A stretch of 38,130 nt of DNA from a bacterium (GTDB taxonomy: Bacteria; Verrucomicrobiota; Verrucomicrobiia; Limisphaerales; UBA8199). How positions within the stretch are numbered: position 1 is the first letter of the stretch; each line of letters starts with the position of its first letter. The translations under genes were made by a program, and so were the position numbers. The stretch covers positions 1-38,130 of the forward strand of contig JAJYHY010000035.1 in the NCBI GenBank assembly GCA_021784555.1, in the 5' to 3' direction. Below are positions 1-9,074 of this stretch, piece by piece. Under the pieces are notes generated by a model, which was not told where the DNA came from, made no database searches, and was given only the letters and a program-made list of their open reading frames with translations.

Positions 1-152
1 CTTTACCCTCACGCCAAGTCCCCCAACACCCTAAACTGATGCCCCACTAACCCAGTTCCCCACGCCAGCTCAAATGTGAAATCATCACCAAGAGCCACCC
101 CCTCCAAAGATTGTGAGATGCGCACAGCTTTTTAAGCTCAACCGGTTTGAGG

Positions 153-182
153 TTGACAATGCCCGGTGGCTAGGCATAGATT
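153..182 (+). promoter_or_regulatory. Possible sigma-70 type promoter before the NYN gene
   Basis: A perfect TTGACA lies at 153-158, followed after 18 bases by TAGATT at 177-182, which matches four of six bases of the -10 consensus. It is about 85 bases upstream of the ATG at 266 and is the only good candidate in the leading 265 bases, which otherwise show no gene. A consensus match alone is weak evidence. Confidence 0.35.
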
Positions 183-265
183 ATTCCCGTTCAGGCGGAC
201 CAGATTTTATCTACTCCCCGTTCGACACGCCGAAAGGCCCGGACGGGGTTATTTCTTTTTGAACC

Positions 266-898
266 ATGCCCGCTGAACCTCCCATCAAACGCGCAGTTGC
301 CTTCATTGACGGCCAAAACCTTTTTTACGCCGCCAAGACCGCCTTTGGCTACAAATATCCCAATTACGATCCAAAGGCGTTGGCGGCGCGGGTCTGCCAA
401 TCGCGGGGCTGGCAACTCGACCAAACCCGATTTTATACCGGCTTCCCGTCCGCCGACGACAATCCGTTCTGGAATCATTTCTGGCAGGCGAAGCTCCTCC
501 AACTCACCCGTGAAGGCGTTCACGCCTTTTCACGACTTCTCCGCTATCGGCTCCAAACCGTCCGCCTGCCTGACGGGACCACCCATTCCGCTCTTGTCGG
601 TCAGGAGAAGGGCGTGGACGTGCGCCTGGCCATTGATGTCATCAGCCTCGCTCATCAGCAGGCCTGCGACGCGGCGCTTGTGTTCAGCCAGGATCAGGAT
701 TTGTCCGAGGTGGCCGACGAGATTCGCAAAATTGCGGCCCTGCAAGGCCGTTGGATTAAGATGGCATCTGCGTTCCCGTTCAGCCCGGCCAGTCCCAATC
801 GGCGCGGCATCAATGGCACCGACTGGATACGCATTGACCGCGCGACCTACGACGCCTGCCTTGACAGCCGCGACTACCGACCCAAAACCAAAACATGA
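266..898 (+). CDS. NYN-domain (LabA/DUF88-like) putative ribonuclease
   Basis: The 210-residue protein has the signature of the NYN/PIN-like fold: an N-terminal beta strand ending in FIDGQNL (Asp15), a central KGVDVRLAIDVISL segment (Asp119, Asp124) and a later SQDQDLSE segment (Asp143, Asp145). These acidic residues are where the family places its metal-binding nuclease site. Family members are predicted or shown to cut RNA and are often found near defence or RNA-processing genes. The length is normal for a single NYN domain and no membrane segment is seen. The helicase gene follows after 60 bases on the same strand, so co-transcription is plausible. The substrate cannot be told from sequence. 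Confidence 0.85.
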   Translation: MPAEPPIKRAVAFIDGQNLFYAAKTAFGYKYPNYDPKALAARVCQSRGWQLDQTRFYTGFPSADDNPFWNHFWQAKLLQLTREGVHAFSRLLRYRLQTVRLPDGTTHSALVGQEKGVDVRLAIDVISLAHQQACDAALVFSQDQDLSEVADEIRKIAALQGRWIKMASAFPFSPASPNRRGINGTDWIRIDRATYDACLDSRDYRPKTKT

Positions 899-958
899 AC
901 ACTATGATGCAGCCGATGCGATTGAGAGGGGACGCGACGGCGTACAAGCCCTGACCAA

Positions 959-2929
959 ATGCCTATGCCAGGTTCACAAAGTTGGCGCGATGGTATCGAG
1001 GGTGCAACACTTCGGATTGCCCAGACGGAACATTCCCCGTTGCGAGTGCTGGCTGGCCCGGGCACGGGCAAGACATTCGCTCTGATGCGCCGGATTCTGC
1101 GCTTGATCCAGGCCGGGGTGGCTCCAAGGAGAATCCTGGTCTCGACGTTCACTCGCACTGCTGCCAAGGATTTGGAACGGGAGCTTGGGCGGCTTGGCGC
1201 GCCTGGGGTTGACGACGTGCGTGCAGGCACGCTTCACGCGGTGTGTTTCAGTATCCTAAGTCAGGCTGCCGTTCTCGCGATCACCGGCCGGACGCCTCGC
1301 CCGTTGATGGATTTTGAGACTCGGTTCTTACTCCAGGATCTCTCAGGAGGAGCATTCGGCGGTGTCCGGGCATGCAACAGACGCCTCCTCGCCTTCAGCG
1401 CGGCCTGGGCGAGATTGCAGTCCGACGATCCAGGGTGGTTGCAGGATGACATCGACCGCAGGGTCAGCCAGGCGCTGATGCGCTGGCTCAGCTTCCACCA
1501 AGCGATGCTCATTGGTGAGTTGGTTCCGGTGACGTTGAGCTACCTGCGAAACAATCCGAATTGCCAGGAACGGACTCAATTTCGGCATGTCCTGGTTGAT
1601 GAGTACCAGGACCTGAACCGCGCCGAGCAGGTGTTGCTCGACCTGCTTGCCGGCAACGCCTCCATCACGGTTGTCGGAGACGAGAACCAATCCATCTACG
1701 CGTTCAAGTATGCCCACCCCGAAGGCATTGAGGAGTTTGGCCAGTGCCATGCGGACACGCTCGACGAGAATCTGAGCGAGTGCCGCCGCTGCCCCGGGAC
1801 AGTGGTGCAAATGGCCAATGCCCTCATACTGAACTCGACCGGCCACTCACGGCGACAGCTCGCGCCGTTTCCAGGCAACCCCGCTGGCGAAGTCCACATC
1901 GTCCAGTGGCAGGACATGGGCCATGAAGCAGGCGGACTCGCTCGATTTATCCAATCCCGCGTGGCCAGCGGCTCCGCGCCTCCGGGCAGCGTGCTTGTCC
2001 TCGCCCCGCGAAGGCAATTTGGCTACGCTATCCGCAATGCCCTTCGAGATCTACAGGTTCCGGCACACAGCTTCTTCAACGAGGAGGAACTCGACGGTAA
2101 CCCCAACGATCTTTCCGAATGCTCCGCGCAGGAGATGTTCACTTTGCTCTGCCTGCTGGCCGATCCAGATGACCGGGTTGCCCTACGGTGCTGGTGCGGG
2201 TTCGGCAGCGATTCATTGCGGCAGCTCCCTTGGGCGAAACTCATAGACCGATGCAGCGCAACCGGCCAATCTCCACGCCAGTTCCTGGAACAGCTCGTTT
2301 CTGGTCAGGCATCGCTCCCCCGCTCGGCCCAACTTCTTGAGAGATTCACCTCGCCTACTCAGAAGTTGGCAGCGTTGACGGGGCTTAGTGGGCAGGCGTT
2401 GCTGGATGCGCTCTATCCTGACGGCCAAGACTGGGCTGAACCGTTCCGCGCGCTGGCTGGCTCGATTGAGGAGCCGGATTTCGGTGCGCTGGCCCTGGTT
2501 CAACACCTGCGCTCCGCAATCGCCCAACCGGAGCTGCCGACCGACGTGGATTACGTGCGCGTAATGAGCCTTCACAAGTCCAAGGGGCTGACAACCGATC
2601 TGGTCGTTGTGACAGGGTGCCTCGAAGGTTTGATGCCGCATGTCGATCAGGATCAGCCCCTGGCGGGTCAGGAAAAGGCACTTGAGGAGCAGCGCCGGCT
2701 GTTTTATGTGGCCATCACGCGGTGCCGACAGACCTTGGTGCTCTCCTACGTCAATTACCTTCCCCGCGCCCAGGCCCATAGGATGAGGGCCAGAGTTGGC
2801 CGAGGAGGGCCGCCACTTCTCGCTCCAACAACCGCCTCACGCTTCTTCGCCCACCTCGGTAATCATCGCCCCAGCCCGGTCTCGGGGCAGACGTTTCTCT
2901 CAACCACTTTACCCGCCTCGTCCCGATGA
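959..2929 (+). CDS. UvrD/Rep-family superfamily 1 DNA helicase
   Basis: This 656-residue protein has the superfamily 1A helicase motifs in order: Walker A AGPGTGKT at residues 32-39, motif II VDEYQDLNRAEQ near residue 215, motif III GDENQSIYAFK near 240, motif V region VMSLHKSKGLTTDLVVVTG near 540, and motif VI RRLFYVAITRCR near 580. It is about the size of UvrD or PcrA but a little short. An ATP-driven 3'-5' DNA translocase is the expected activity. The stop codon overlaps the next start as ATGA (2926-2929), so translation is probably coupled to the DUF1156 methylase. That coupling suggests a role in the same defence-like module rather than general repair. All motifs look intact. Confidence 0.92.
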   Translation: MPMPGSQSWRDGIEGATLRIAQTEHSPLRVLAGPGTGKTFALMRRILRLIQAGVAPRRILVSTFTRTAAKDLERELGRLGAPGVDDVRAGTLHAVCFSILSQAAVLAITGRTPRPLMDFETRFLLQDLSGGAFGGVRACNRRLLAFSAAWARLQSDDPGWLQDDIDRRVSQALMRWLSFHQAMLIGELVPVTLSYLRNNPNCQERTQFRHVLVDEYQDLNRAEQVLLDLLAGNASITVVGDENQSIYAFKYAHPEGIEEFGQCHADTLDENLSECRRCPGTVVQMANALILNSTGHSRRQLAPFPGNPAGEVHIVQWQDMGHEAGGLARFIQSRVASGSAPPGSVLVLAPRRQFGYAIRNALRDLQVPAHSFFNEEELDGNPNDLSECSAQEMFTLLCLLADPDDRVALRCWCGFGSDSLRQLPWAKLIDRCSATGQSPRQFLEQLVSGQASLPRSAQLLERFTSPTQKLAALTGLSGQALLDALYPDGQDWAEPFRALAGSIEEPDFGALALVQHLRSAIAQPELPTDVDYVRVMSLHKSKGLTTDLVVVTGCLEGLMPHVDQDQPLAGQEKALEEQRRLFYVAITRCRQTLVLSYVNYLPRAQAHRMRARVGRGGPPLLAPTTASRFFAHLGNHRPSPVSGQTFLSTTLPASSR

Positions 2930-3627
2930 TCCCCGCCACCTGCAAACGCCTCATCGAAGTTGACTTTCCCATTGCCAAGGTCAGCGAGCACTCGGCGCGG
3001 GAGAAATCCATCCGGCATGGGCATCCGTCCACGCTGCACCTGTGGTGGGCGCGGCGGCCCCTGGCGGCGTGCCGGGCGGTGTTGCCGGGGCTGCTCCTGC
3101 CGGCACCCACCGAGGCCGATTGCCCGCCGGATTTCAAGACCAAGGCACGGGTGCTCTTGAAGAAGCGCCACAGCAAAGCCCTCACGACCGACGCGGAGTT
3201 GCAGGATGACCTGCTCGCGTTCATCGGCGAATTTGCCGATTGGGATCACGCGGCCAACGCCCTGTATCTGGAAATTGGCCGGGGACTCGTCAAGGCCGCG
3301 CATCCCGAAGAGACGCCCGTCGTCGTTGACCCGTTCGCTGGCGGCGGCTCCATCCCGCTCGAAGCCCTGCGGCTCGGTTGCGAAACCTTTGCCAGCGACC
3401 TCAATCCCGTCGCCTGCCTCATCCTCAAGACCCTGCTCGAAGACATTCCGCGCTATGGCAACGCCGACTTCAAGCTCGCGGACGGCGAGGGCAAGGAAAT
3501 TGTTGTTCACGGACTCGCCGATCAACGAAGACGAGATTCCAAGTGGTACAGTAACGAGGGCAAACGCAACTTGCCCATGTTGCCATACCGTGTTGCCCGC
3601 CGAGCGCGTGCGTTCTCAACTCGCTAA
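2926..3627 (+). CDS. DUF1156 (COG1743) adenine methylase, N-terminal part, frame-broken
   Basis: The first part encodes the DUF1156 N-terminus (IEVDFPIAKVS, then RHGHPSTLHLWWARRP) and the SAM-binding motif I, VVVDPFAGGGSIPLEALRLG, followed by SDLNPVACLILK. Up to about position 3490 it follows the family closely; the last 35-40 residues do not. The family continuation reappears one frame over near 3515 (EIPSGTVTRANATCPCC). From memory of family members, roughly 80-100 residues that normally lie between these blocks, including the first zinc-ribbon cysteines, are missing. I therefore see an internal deletion with a frame change, not a simple 1-bp error. The ATG overlaps the helicase stop by four bases. 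Family proteins are predicted N6-adenine methylases of defence islands. Confidence 0.8.
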   Translation: MIPATCKRLIEVDFPIAKVSEHSAREKSIRHGHPSTLHLWWARRPLAACRAVLPGLLLPAPTEADCPPDFKTKARVLLKKRHSKALTTDAELQDDLLAFIGEFADWDHAANALYLEIGRGLVKAAHPEETPVVVDPFAGGGSIPLEALRLGCETFASDLNPVACLILKTLLEDIPRYGNADFKLADGEGKEIVVHGLADQRRRDSKWYSNEGKRNLPMLPYRVARRARAFSTR

Positions 3628-5704
3628 ACAACGAGGCGGAGCAGATATAATTTTCGATTCTAAAGGCTGTCGTGCAGGCGGGGCGATCATGCTGGCGGTG
3701 GTCACACTCCGCGAAGGAAATGCTGGCAGATTTTATCGGCTCCCAACGTCCAAGGACTACGCGGCTGTTTTTGCAGCTAAAAAAACCATTGATAAAATGC
3801 CAGATGGCGTAGCACCGAACGAACCACTACCACCGATCGGCACATTGGGATTCCGTGTTCAACGGTACGGGATGATTGAATGGGGCGACATGTTTACCGC
3901 TCGGCAAAAGACATCACTAGCCGCTCTTGGCAGAGTTATTCAGTCATCCGAATGCGATTCAGTGGTCAAGGCACTTCTTGCCTTTGCCCTAGACCGGGTT
4001 TCAAGTCGTTCTTCATCTTTGTGCCTCTGGCGCTATCACGCTGACCAGGAAAAGGTCGAACACATATTTGGACGCCAGACGCTTTCCATTGTTTGGGATT
4101 TTGCCGAGGCCGTCACTAGTTCCGAATCTACGGGTAGTTTTTCAGATGGAGTGGAAGTTGTGGCCCAATGCGTGGAGTCCGCATCAAACAGTTCGTTCGT
4201 CGGCGGTCAGGTCGAACTTGCGAGCGCCTGCGCTTCTTCACTTTCAGACAAGTCCGCGACCATCTGGCTGACAGACCCGCCATACTACGACGCGATTCCG
4301 TATTCCGACCTTTCAGACTTCTTTTTTGTTCGGCTCAAAAGAACATTACCGGGTCATCCGCTTCTTTGTGACCAAGAGGATTCGCAGAATCCACTGACGC
4401 CGAAGCTCAGCGAAATAGTTCAGGACGAAACGCGAAAGGCTCAAGACGGGTTCAAAGACCGAGTTTTCTTTGAACGGCGGATGGGGAGTGTTTTCGGCGA
4501 GGGCCGGCGAGTGATGCGTGATGACGGCGTGGCCTGTGTAGTGTTCGCCCATAAGAAAACAGAGGGCTGGGAGGCGCTGCTCACTGGAATGTTGAGGGGC
4601 GGTTGGACAATAACGGCATCTTGGCCAATCACTACCGAGCTTCGCAATCGTCTTCGCGCCCGCGATTCCGCAGCATTAGCCGGAAGCGTCCATCTTGTCT
4701 GCCGCCCGCGCCCCGCCGACGCGGGTGTTGGCGATTGGAGCGAAGTGAAGGCGGTGATGGAGAAGCGGATTCGAGAATGGCTGCCCACGCTGGTCAAGCA
4801 CGGCGTCCGCGGCGCGGATGCCATCTTCTCCTGCCTCGGCCCGGCGCTGGAGTCTTACAGCCGTTACGACAGGGTGCTGACGGCGGCAGACCAAGAAGTG
4901 CCGTTGGGCGGCGATCCGGATGCAACCGAGCCGCATGAGCGCGGCTTTCTCGCCTATGTCTTTGAGGCACTGTCCAAGGAAGCCCTGCGCCAGGTCCTTG
5001 GTGACGCCGAAACCGAAGGCTTCGAAGAAGACGCCCGCATGACCGCGTTGTTCCTGTGGACGCTGCAAGCCACGCAGGGAAAGGCCGAAGGCTCAAGGGT
5101 AAAGGGCAACAAGGGGGAGGACGCGGAGCCCGAGCCGTCCGATTCGTCCGACGAACAAGAGGAGGAGAAACCCAAGAAGGCTAAGGCCGGGTTCACCATG
5201 CCGTTCGACACGTTCATCCGCATCACGCGCCCGATGGGCATCCATTACCCGGCGCTCGAACGTCGTGTCATCGAGATCGAGAAAGGTGTCGTGCGGTTGC
5301 TGCCGGTGCGGGACCGTAGCGAACAGTTGCTGGACGAGGCGGCAAAGCGTCCCGGCTTTCAAATCAGTCTTGAGGACGTGAAACAGCTTGAGTTGGGTTT
5401 GGTCTCGAAGCGGCGGGAAGAAGGTGCGACTCGCGGCCCATCCAAACGCGGCAAGACGGCATCCGCCTCGACGGGCAAGGCGACGGCTGAGGCCGAGCTC
5501 ACGACTCTTGACCGAGTACACCGGGCCACGCTGCTCTTTAGCCTTGGCCGCAGCACGCTCTTGCGGCAGGTGCTCGAAAAGGAAATGAGTCAGAGCCAGC
5601 GGTTCGAGCGCCTGTCGCTCGCCTTGAACGCCCTATACCCGGACGGCAGCGAGGATCGCCGGATGCTGGAAGGGGTGCAGGCGGCAATGAGAGCAGTGCG
5701 GTAA
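3206..5704 (+). CDS. DUF1156 (COG1743) adenine methylase, C-terminal part, frame-broken
   Basis: An open frame exists from 3206, but roughly its first 100 codons only overlap the N-terminal part out of frame; the homologous part begins near 3515. It carries a zinc-ribbon CPCC, the conserved block RAGGAIMLAVVTL then GRFYRLPT, and the catalytic motif IV DPPYYDAIPYSDLSDFF near 4275 (the DPPY signature of N6-adenine or N4-cytosine methylases). A charged low-complexity stretch of Glu, Asp, Ser and Lys (about 5100-5180) separates it from a C-terminal domain. With the 2926-3627 part it forms one gene of about 925 residues, shorter than usual. As it stands, no single polypeptide would hold both motif I and DPPY, so activity is unlikely unless the break is a sequencing artefact. 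Confidence 0.8.
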   Translation: MTCSRSSANLPIGITRPTPCIWKLAGDSSRPRIPKRRPSSLTRSLAAAPSRSKPCGSVAKPLPATSIPSPASSSRPCSKTFRAMATPTSSSRTARARKLLFTDSPINEDEIPSGTVTRANATCPCCHTVLPAERVRSQLAKQRGGADIIFDSKGCRAGGAIMLAVVTLREGNAGRFYRLPTSKDYAAVFAAKKTIDKMPDGVAPNEPLPPIGTLGFRVQRYGMIEWGDMFTARQKTSLAALGRVIQSSECDSVVKALLAFALDRVSSRSSSLCLWRYHADQEKVEHIFGRQTLSIVWDFAEAVTSSESTGSFSDGVEVVAQCVESASNSSFVGGQVELASACASSLSDKSATIWLTDPPYYDAIPYSDLSDFFFVRLKRTLPGHPLLCDQEDSQNPLTPKLSEIVQDETRKAQDGFKDRVFFERRMGSVFGEGRRVMRDDGVACVVFAHKKTEGWEALLTGMLRGGWTITASWPITTELRNRLRARDSAALAGSVHLVCRPRPADAGVGDWSEVKAVMEKRIREWLPTLVKHGVRGADAIFSCLGPALESYSRYDRVLTAADQEVPLGGDPDATEPHERGFLAYVFEALSKEALRQVLGDAETEGFEEDARMTALFLWTLQATQGKAEGSRVKGNKGEDAEPEPSDSSDEQEEEKPKKAKAGFTMPFDTFIRITRPMGIHYPALERRVIEIEKGVVRLLPVRDRSEQLLDEAAKRPGFQISLEDVKQLELGLVSKRREEGATRGPSKRGKTASASTGKATAEAELTTLDRVHRATLLFSLGRSTLLRQVLEKEMSQSQRFERLSLALNALYPDGSEDRRMLEGVQAAMRAVR

Positions 5705-5710
5705 GACCGC

Positions 5711-6073
5711 CTAAAGCAGCGGCCGCAACTCGACAGGCAATTGGAGGGCGGCAGATGCAGCGGCGCAAATCCGTTCCAAGAAGGCACTGGCGGCGGGGCT
5801 GTGGCGCTGCAGCCGCCCGGCACCGACGAGGAACTCGAGATCCTCGAGCAGCGCCCGTCGCGCCGAACGAAATCGGACATAGCTCTCGTGCTTGATAAAG
5901 GGGTGTTCTCCGGAGCGCAGCACGCAGGTCGTGTCGGCTCGGGGCCGCAGGGTGCTCACGTTGACCAGCAACGCGTTGCCCTCGTGGGCACGTGGTTCAT
6001 TGATTACAATCCACAGATGGTCCTCGCCGTGGACTTCGCCCCCGCCGAGGAATGTGTCGCCGTATTGGACCAC
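5711..6073 (-). CDS. Putative toxin of the Panacea toxin-antitoxin pair
   Basis: A 120-residue protein is encoded nine bases downstream of the Panacea antitoxin on the same strand. It starts MVQYGDTFLGGG and has DHLWIVINEP and later HPFIKHESYVRF. The layout GDTF, then WIVIN, then VN, then HPFIKHESYV recalls small-barrel PemK/MazF-like proteins, but I cannot assign the family with certainty. Its place after a DUF4065 gene is the usual position of the toxin in these operons, where very different toxins share the same antitoxin domain. The last codons end seven bases past the methylase stop, so the two genes converge. It looks intact. Confidence 0.6.
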   Translation of the reverse strand: MVQYGDTFLGGGEVHGEDHLWIVINEPRAHEGNALLVNVSTLRPRADTTCVLRSGEHPFIKHESYVRFRSARRALLEDLEFLVGAGRLQRHSPAASAFLERICAAASAALQLPVELRPLL

Positions 6074-6082
6074 GGGAACGGG

Positions 6083-6706
6083 TCATGCAGCCAGAGGCTT
6101 GCGGGCGGGCTTGGAGCCCCGCGAGAGGCGATGGCGCCGGGCGCTGTCCAGGGCCTCGTCCATGAAGGAGTCGGCCGCCGCCTCTTGGGCAATGGCGGCG
6201 ATTTGCGCTGGCGGCACCTTGGCCGCCTTCAGGATGTCTTCGAAAGGTATGCTGACAGAGGTGTCCTTGGGGTCGCGCCATTCGGGCAGCCGATGAGTAA
6301 ACTCGACCAGTTCCCACTCGGACTTGGCACGATGCGCCGCAAAGACCGCGTCCAGCACCGCCAACTCGGCTTCGGAAAGGGCCGAGAGGTCGGGCACCCC
6401 AGCGAACCTGAGGGTGCAGACATAGGCGCTTGGCCGGGGGATGAAATTGTGCCATTCGCTGGTCGGCAAGTGATGCTTCTTGCAGGAGACCAAATCGTAA
6501 ACGCGGCTCAACACGGGGCCGTGTTTCATGGCCAGGACACGGTCGCCGGTGACCGGTTTCCCAAATCGAATCAGCGCCTCCCGGTCAACCAAATACAGCA
6601 GCTTCATCAGCGCGAGGTAGTTCATTTCTCCTCCGCTAAGCTGGATGAGACGGCTGGCAGCCTGAGCAGCCTTGCGCTCGTTGAAGCTGAATTTGATAGG
6701 TTTCAC
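6083..6706 (-). CDS. Panacea-domain (DUF4065/SocA-like) antitoxin
   Basis: The 207-residue protein contains the Panacea/DUF4065 pattern: MNYLALMKLLYLVDREAL, then the highly conserved block centred on VLAMKHGPVLSRVYDL (about residues 56-75), then a helical region ending WRDPKDTSVSIPFEDIL. Panacea domains neutralise diverse toxins and are related to SocA of Caulobacter. The gene precedes the putative toxin by nine bases, giving the usual antitoxin-first order. It lies on the opposite strand between the DUF1156 and DUF499 genes, which are neighbours elsewhere, so the pair appears to have been inserted. Both genes of this pair are open while their neighbours are broken. The Lys/Arg-rich C-terminus may bind the toxin or DNA; that part is inference. 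Confidence 0.85.
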   Translation of the reverse strand: MKPIKFSFNERKAAQAASRLIQLSGGEMNYLALMKLLYLVDREALIRFGKPVTGDRVLAMKHGPVLSRVYDLVSCKKHHLPTSEWHNFIPRPSAYVCTLRFAGVPDLSALSEAELAVLDAVFAAHRAKSEWELVEFTHRLPEWRDPKDTSVSIPFEDILKAAKVPPAQIAAIAQEAAADSFMDEALDSARRHRLSRGSKPARKPLAA

Positions 6707-6830
6707 AGAATGCCACGCCCCTTCTATTTCAATTTAGCACGCCGTGTCAAATCTGAAACACCTCCTCAGCGAGAATTGAGCGGAAATTCATGCTCGCCGG
6801 ACTTTTTCATTTCCGGTAAACCCTTGAGCG

Positions 6831-8390
6831 ATGGAACCCTGGTATAAGATCGTTCTCCCCCGACAGGAACTTCGCGAAGGCCGCTCACTCGACCCGAGCG
6901 AGTTCGCCGTTCATCTGGAACAGGTTGTGGCAGGCACCGCCCCATGCGATTACGTAGAGCCGGACAAATTCTTCTCACGGAATTATTTCTCGAAGGCCCT
7001 TGTCGAGCACTGCGGCACGGTGTTGCGCCGGTTGAACGGCGAGACGGCGAACACAGCCCCGGTGCTGTCGCTTATCACGCAGTTCGGCGGCGGAAAGACC
7101 CACACGCTCACCACGCTGTACCACCTGTGCGGCACTGGAAAAGCCGCCAAGGATTTCTCCGGCGTCAGCGAGATGATGAAAACCGTGGCTCTGGCTGATG
7201 TTCCAAAGGCCAAAGTCGCCATTTTCGTCGGCAACTCCTGGGACCGGGCGCCAGGCCGGGAGACGCCGTGGCTGGACATTGCGGATCAACTGGCCGGCGA
7301 GTCGGGCCGGAGACTGTTCAACCATCAGTCGGCGCCGGGCACCAAGGCCATCGGCCAACTGCTGCGGATGGCCGGCCAGCCGGTGCTCCTTCTCTTCGAT
7401 GAAGTGCTCAATTACATCGGCAGGCACCCGGACCAAACCAACCAGTTCCACTCGTTTATGCAGAACCTGACCGTGGCGCTCACGTCGGCAGAGCGGGCGG
7501 TTGGACTGTTCAGCCTGCCCGCTTCACCCACGGAAATGACCGAAGAACTGCGCGAGTGGCAGGACAAGTTCACGAAGGTTGTCGGGCGTGTCGGCAAAGA
7601 CCTCGTGGTGAACGACGCCTCGGAGGTCAGCGAGATTGTGCGTCGGCGTCTGTTTGAAGAGAGCGGGCGTGACAGTATGAGACGGGCGGTGTCCCGGCAG
7701 TTCGCCAATTGGGTGTTCAGCCGTCGTGACCGGCTGCCGCCCGAATGGGGCCAGTTGTCGGAGGACCAAATCCGCGCCCAATTTGAAGCCTGCTATCCCT
7801 TCCACCCGGCCACGCTGACCGTGTTCCAACCCAAGTGGCAGGCGCTGGCGCAATTCCAGCAGACCCGCACCACGCTGGCCATGCTGGGCATGTGGATTTC
7901 CTGCGCCTACCGCGAAGGCTATGGCAAGGCCCGGCGCGAGCCGCTCCTGACGCTGGGGTCCGCGCCACTGGCCGACCGGGAATTTCTGTCGGCGGTCCTG
8001 CGTCAGATGGGGGAACCGCGATTGCAGGCAGCCATTCATGCCGACATCGCCGCGCCCGGCGGTGCGCCGAAGTCGCACGCCGAGGCTCTGGATGACGAGG
8101 ATGCCAACGGCAGCGGCAAGACCGCCATCCATCAGCGCGTGGCCAAGTCCCTGTTCTTTGAGTCCTGCGGGGACCAGACCGACAAGGCGGGGCACCTGCC
8201 GGAACTAAACTTTGCCGTGGGCGACCCAGACACCGAAACGACGCTCGTCCATACCGCCGTGCAAGGTCTGGAAAGACGCTGCTATTTCCTCCGCCCGGTC
8301 GGGGTCGATAGTTGGCGTTTCGGCCACGTTCCCACCTTGAAGAAGGTTCACGCCAACCGCAAGCAGGCGCTCGACCCAGACGATGTGTAA
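6831..8390 (+). CDS. DUF499 (COG1483) AAA ATPase, N-terminal part ending at an in-frame stop
   Basis: The 519-residue segment begins MEPWYKIVLPRQEL and has a Walker A-like FGGGKTHTL at residues 85-93, a Walker B region LLLFDEVLNY near 187-196, and the conserved YPFHPATL motif. These mark COG1483, large AAA ATPases found next to DUF1156 methylases in predicted defence islands. The segment ends at TAA (8388-8390) after LDPDDV, but the same frame continues without any gap into family-like sequence starting at 8391, so the stop looks premature. The full protein would be about twice this length. The ATPase core is complete, and whether it folds alone is unknown. Confidence 0.85.
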   Translation: MEPWYKIVLPRQELREGRSLDPSEFAVHLEQVVAGTAPCDYVEPDKFFSRNYFSKALVEHCGTVLRRLNGETANTAPVLSLITQFGGGKTHTLTTLYHLCGTGKAAKDFSGVSEMMKTVALADVPKAKVAIFVGNSWDRAPGRETPWLDIADQLAGESGRRLFNHQSAPGTKAIGQLLRMAGQPVLLLFDEVLNYIGRHPDQTNQFHSFMQNLTVALTSAERAVGLFSLPASPTEMTEELREWQDKFTKVVGRVGKDLVVNDASEVSEIVRRRLFEESGRDSMRRAVSRQFANWVFSRRDRLPPEWGQLSEDQIRAQFEACYPFHPATLTVFQPKWQALAQFQQTRTTLAMLGMWISCAYREGYGKARREPLLTLGSAPLADREFLSAVLRQMGEPRLQAAIHADIAAPGGAPKSHAEALDDEDANGSGKTAIHQRVAKSLFFESCGDQTDKAGHLPELNFAVGDPDTETTLVHTAVQGLERRCYFLRPVGVDSWRFGHVPTLKKVHANRKQALDPDDV

Positions 8391-8396
8391 AACACC

Positions 8397-9074
8397 ATGG
8401 GCGAGCTAGTGAAGACGGTCTTCAAAAAGGAGTCAGCGATTCACTTGTCTCTGTTCCCGAAGGACTCGACTGACGTGCTTGACCAATCAATGCTGACCAT
8501 GGCGGTGGCCAGCCCGGAGGACACGCTGGGCCAGGAGGGCGGTTGTGAGTTGCGCCAGCGCATGACCGAGTGGACGAGGAAGTGCGGCCAGGCGTCGCGG
8601 CAAAACCCCGGCGGTGTGCTTTGGATTACTTGTGAGGCGCGCAGTGGACTCAAGGCCGCCGTCCAGGAACTAATGGCTTGGCAGGCCGTGGCCGACGACG
8701 CCAACCGGGGGTCGCTGGGCGACTTGGAACCTGATGATTTGCGGCGTATCCAGCGCGAGCTGAACAGCGCCAAAGGGCAGATTGAGGACCGGGTTTGGGG
8801 AAGCTACAATCATCTGTTCCTTTGGGACGCTCCCGCCGCGAGCTTGAAGGAATTGCCTCTGGGCCAGCTTCACCCGAGCGAAGCCCGGAGCATCACTTCC
8901 GCCATACTGGCCCGGTTGCGCCACGAGAGCCTGCTCAGCCGGGAAATCGGCTCATCCTATATCGAGCGCAACTGGCCTCCAGCGTTCAAGGAATCGGGCG
9001 CCTGGCCGTTGGCAAGCCTTAAGGAAGGCTGCCTTTTTCCAGGGATACTTCACCCGCCCGGAGAAGGCCGATGA
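8397..9074 (+). pseudogene. DUF499 ATPase, middle part after a premature stop
   Basis: This is in the same frame as the upstream ATPase part and continues it directly: LDPDDV, stop, then NTMGELVKTVFKKES. The content (EDTLGQEGG, MTEWTRKCGQASRQNPGGVLWI, KDSTDVLDQSM) follows the usual C-terminal half of COG1483 proteins. It runs to about 9029, where one extra base (a T near 9030) throws the frame off and produces a stop at 9072-9074. Independent translation from the ATG at 8397 is possible but there is no convincing ribosome binding site. I treat it as part of one broken gene. Confidence 0.7.

Noticed and set aside
2213..2779. Minus-strand frame inside the helicase
   Set aside because: No motifs, and the helicase motifs on the plus strand are complete through this region.
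5741..6847. A 368-residue open frame on the plus strand
   Set aside because: It is the antisense of the Panacea toxin-antitoxin pair; its sequence has no recognisable motif, whereas the minus strand has clear family signatures.
8388..8390. Programmed stop-codon readthrough in the DUF499 gene
   Set aside because: The gene also has a frameshift at about 9030 and a lost 3' end, so plain decay or error is the simpler reading.
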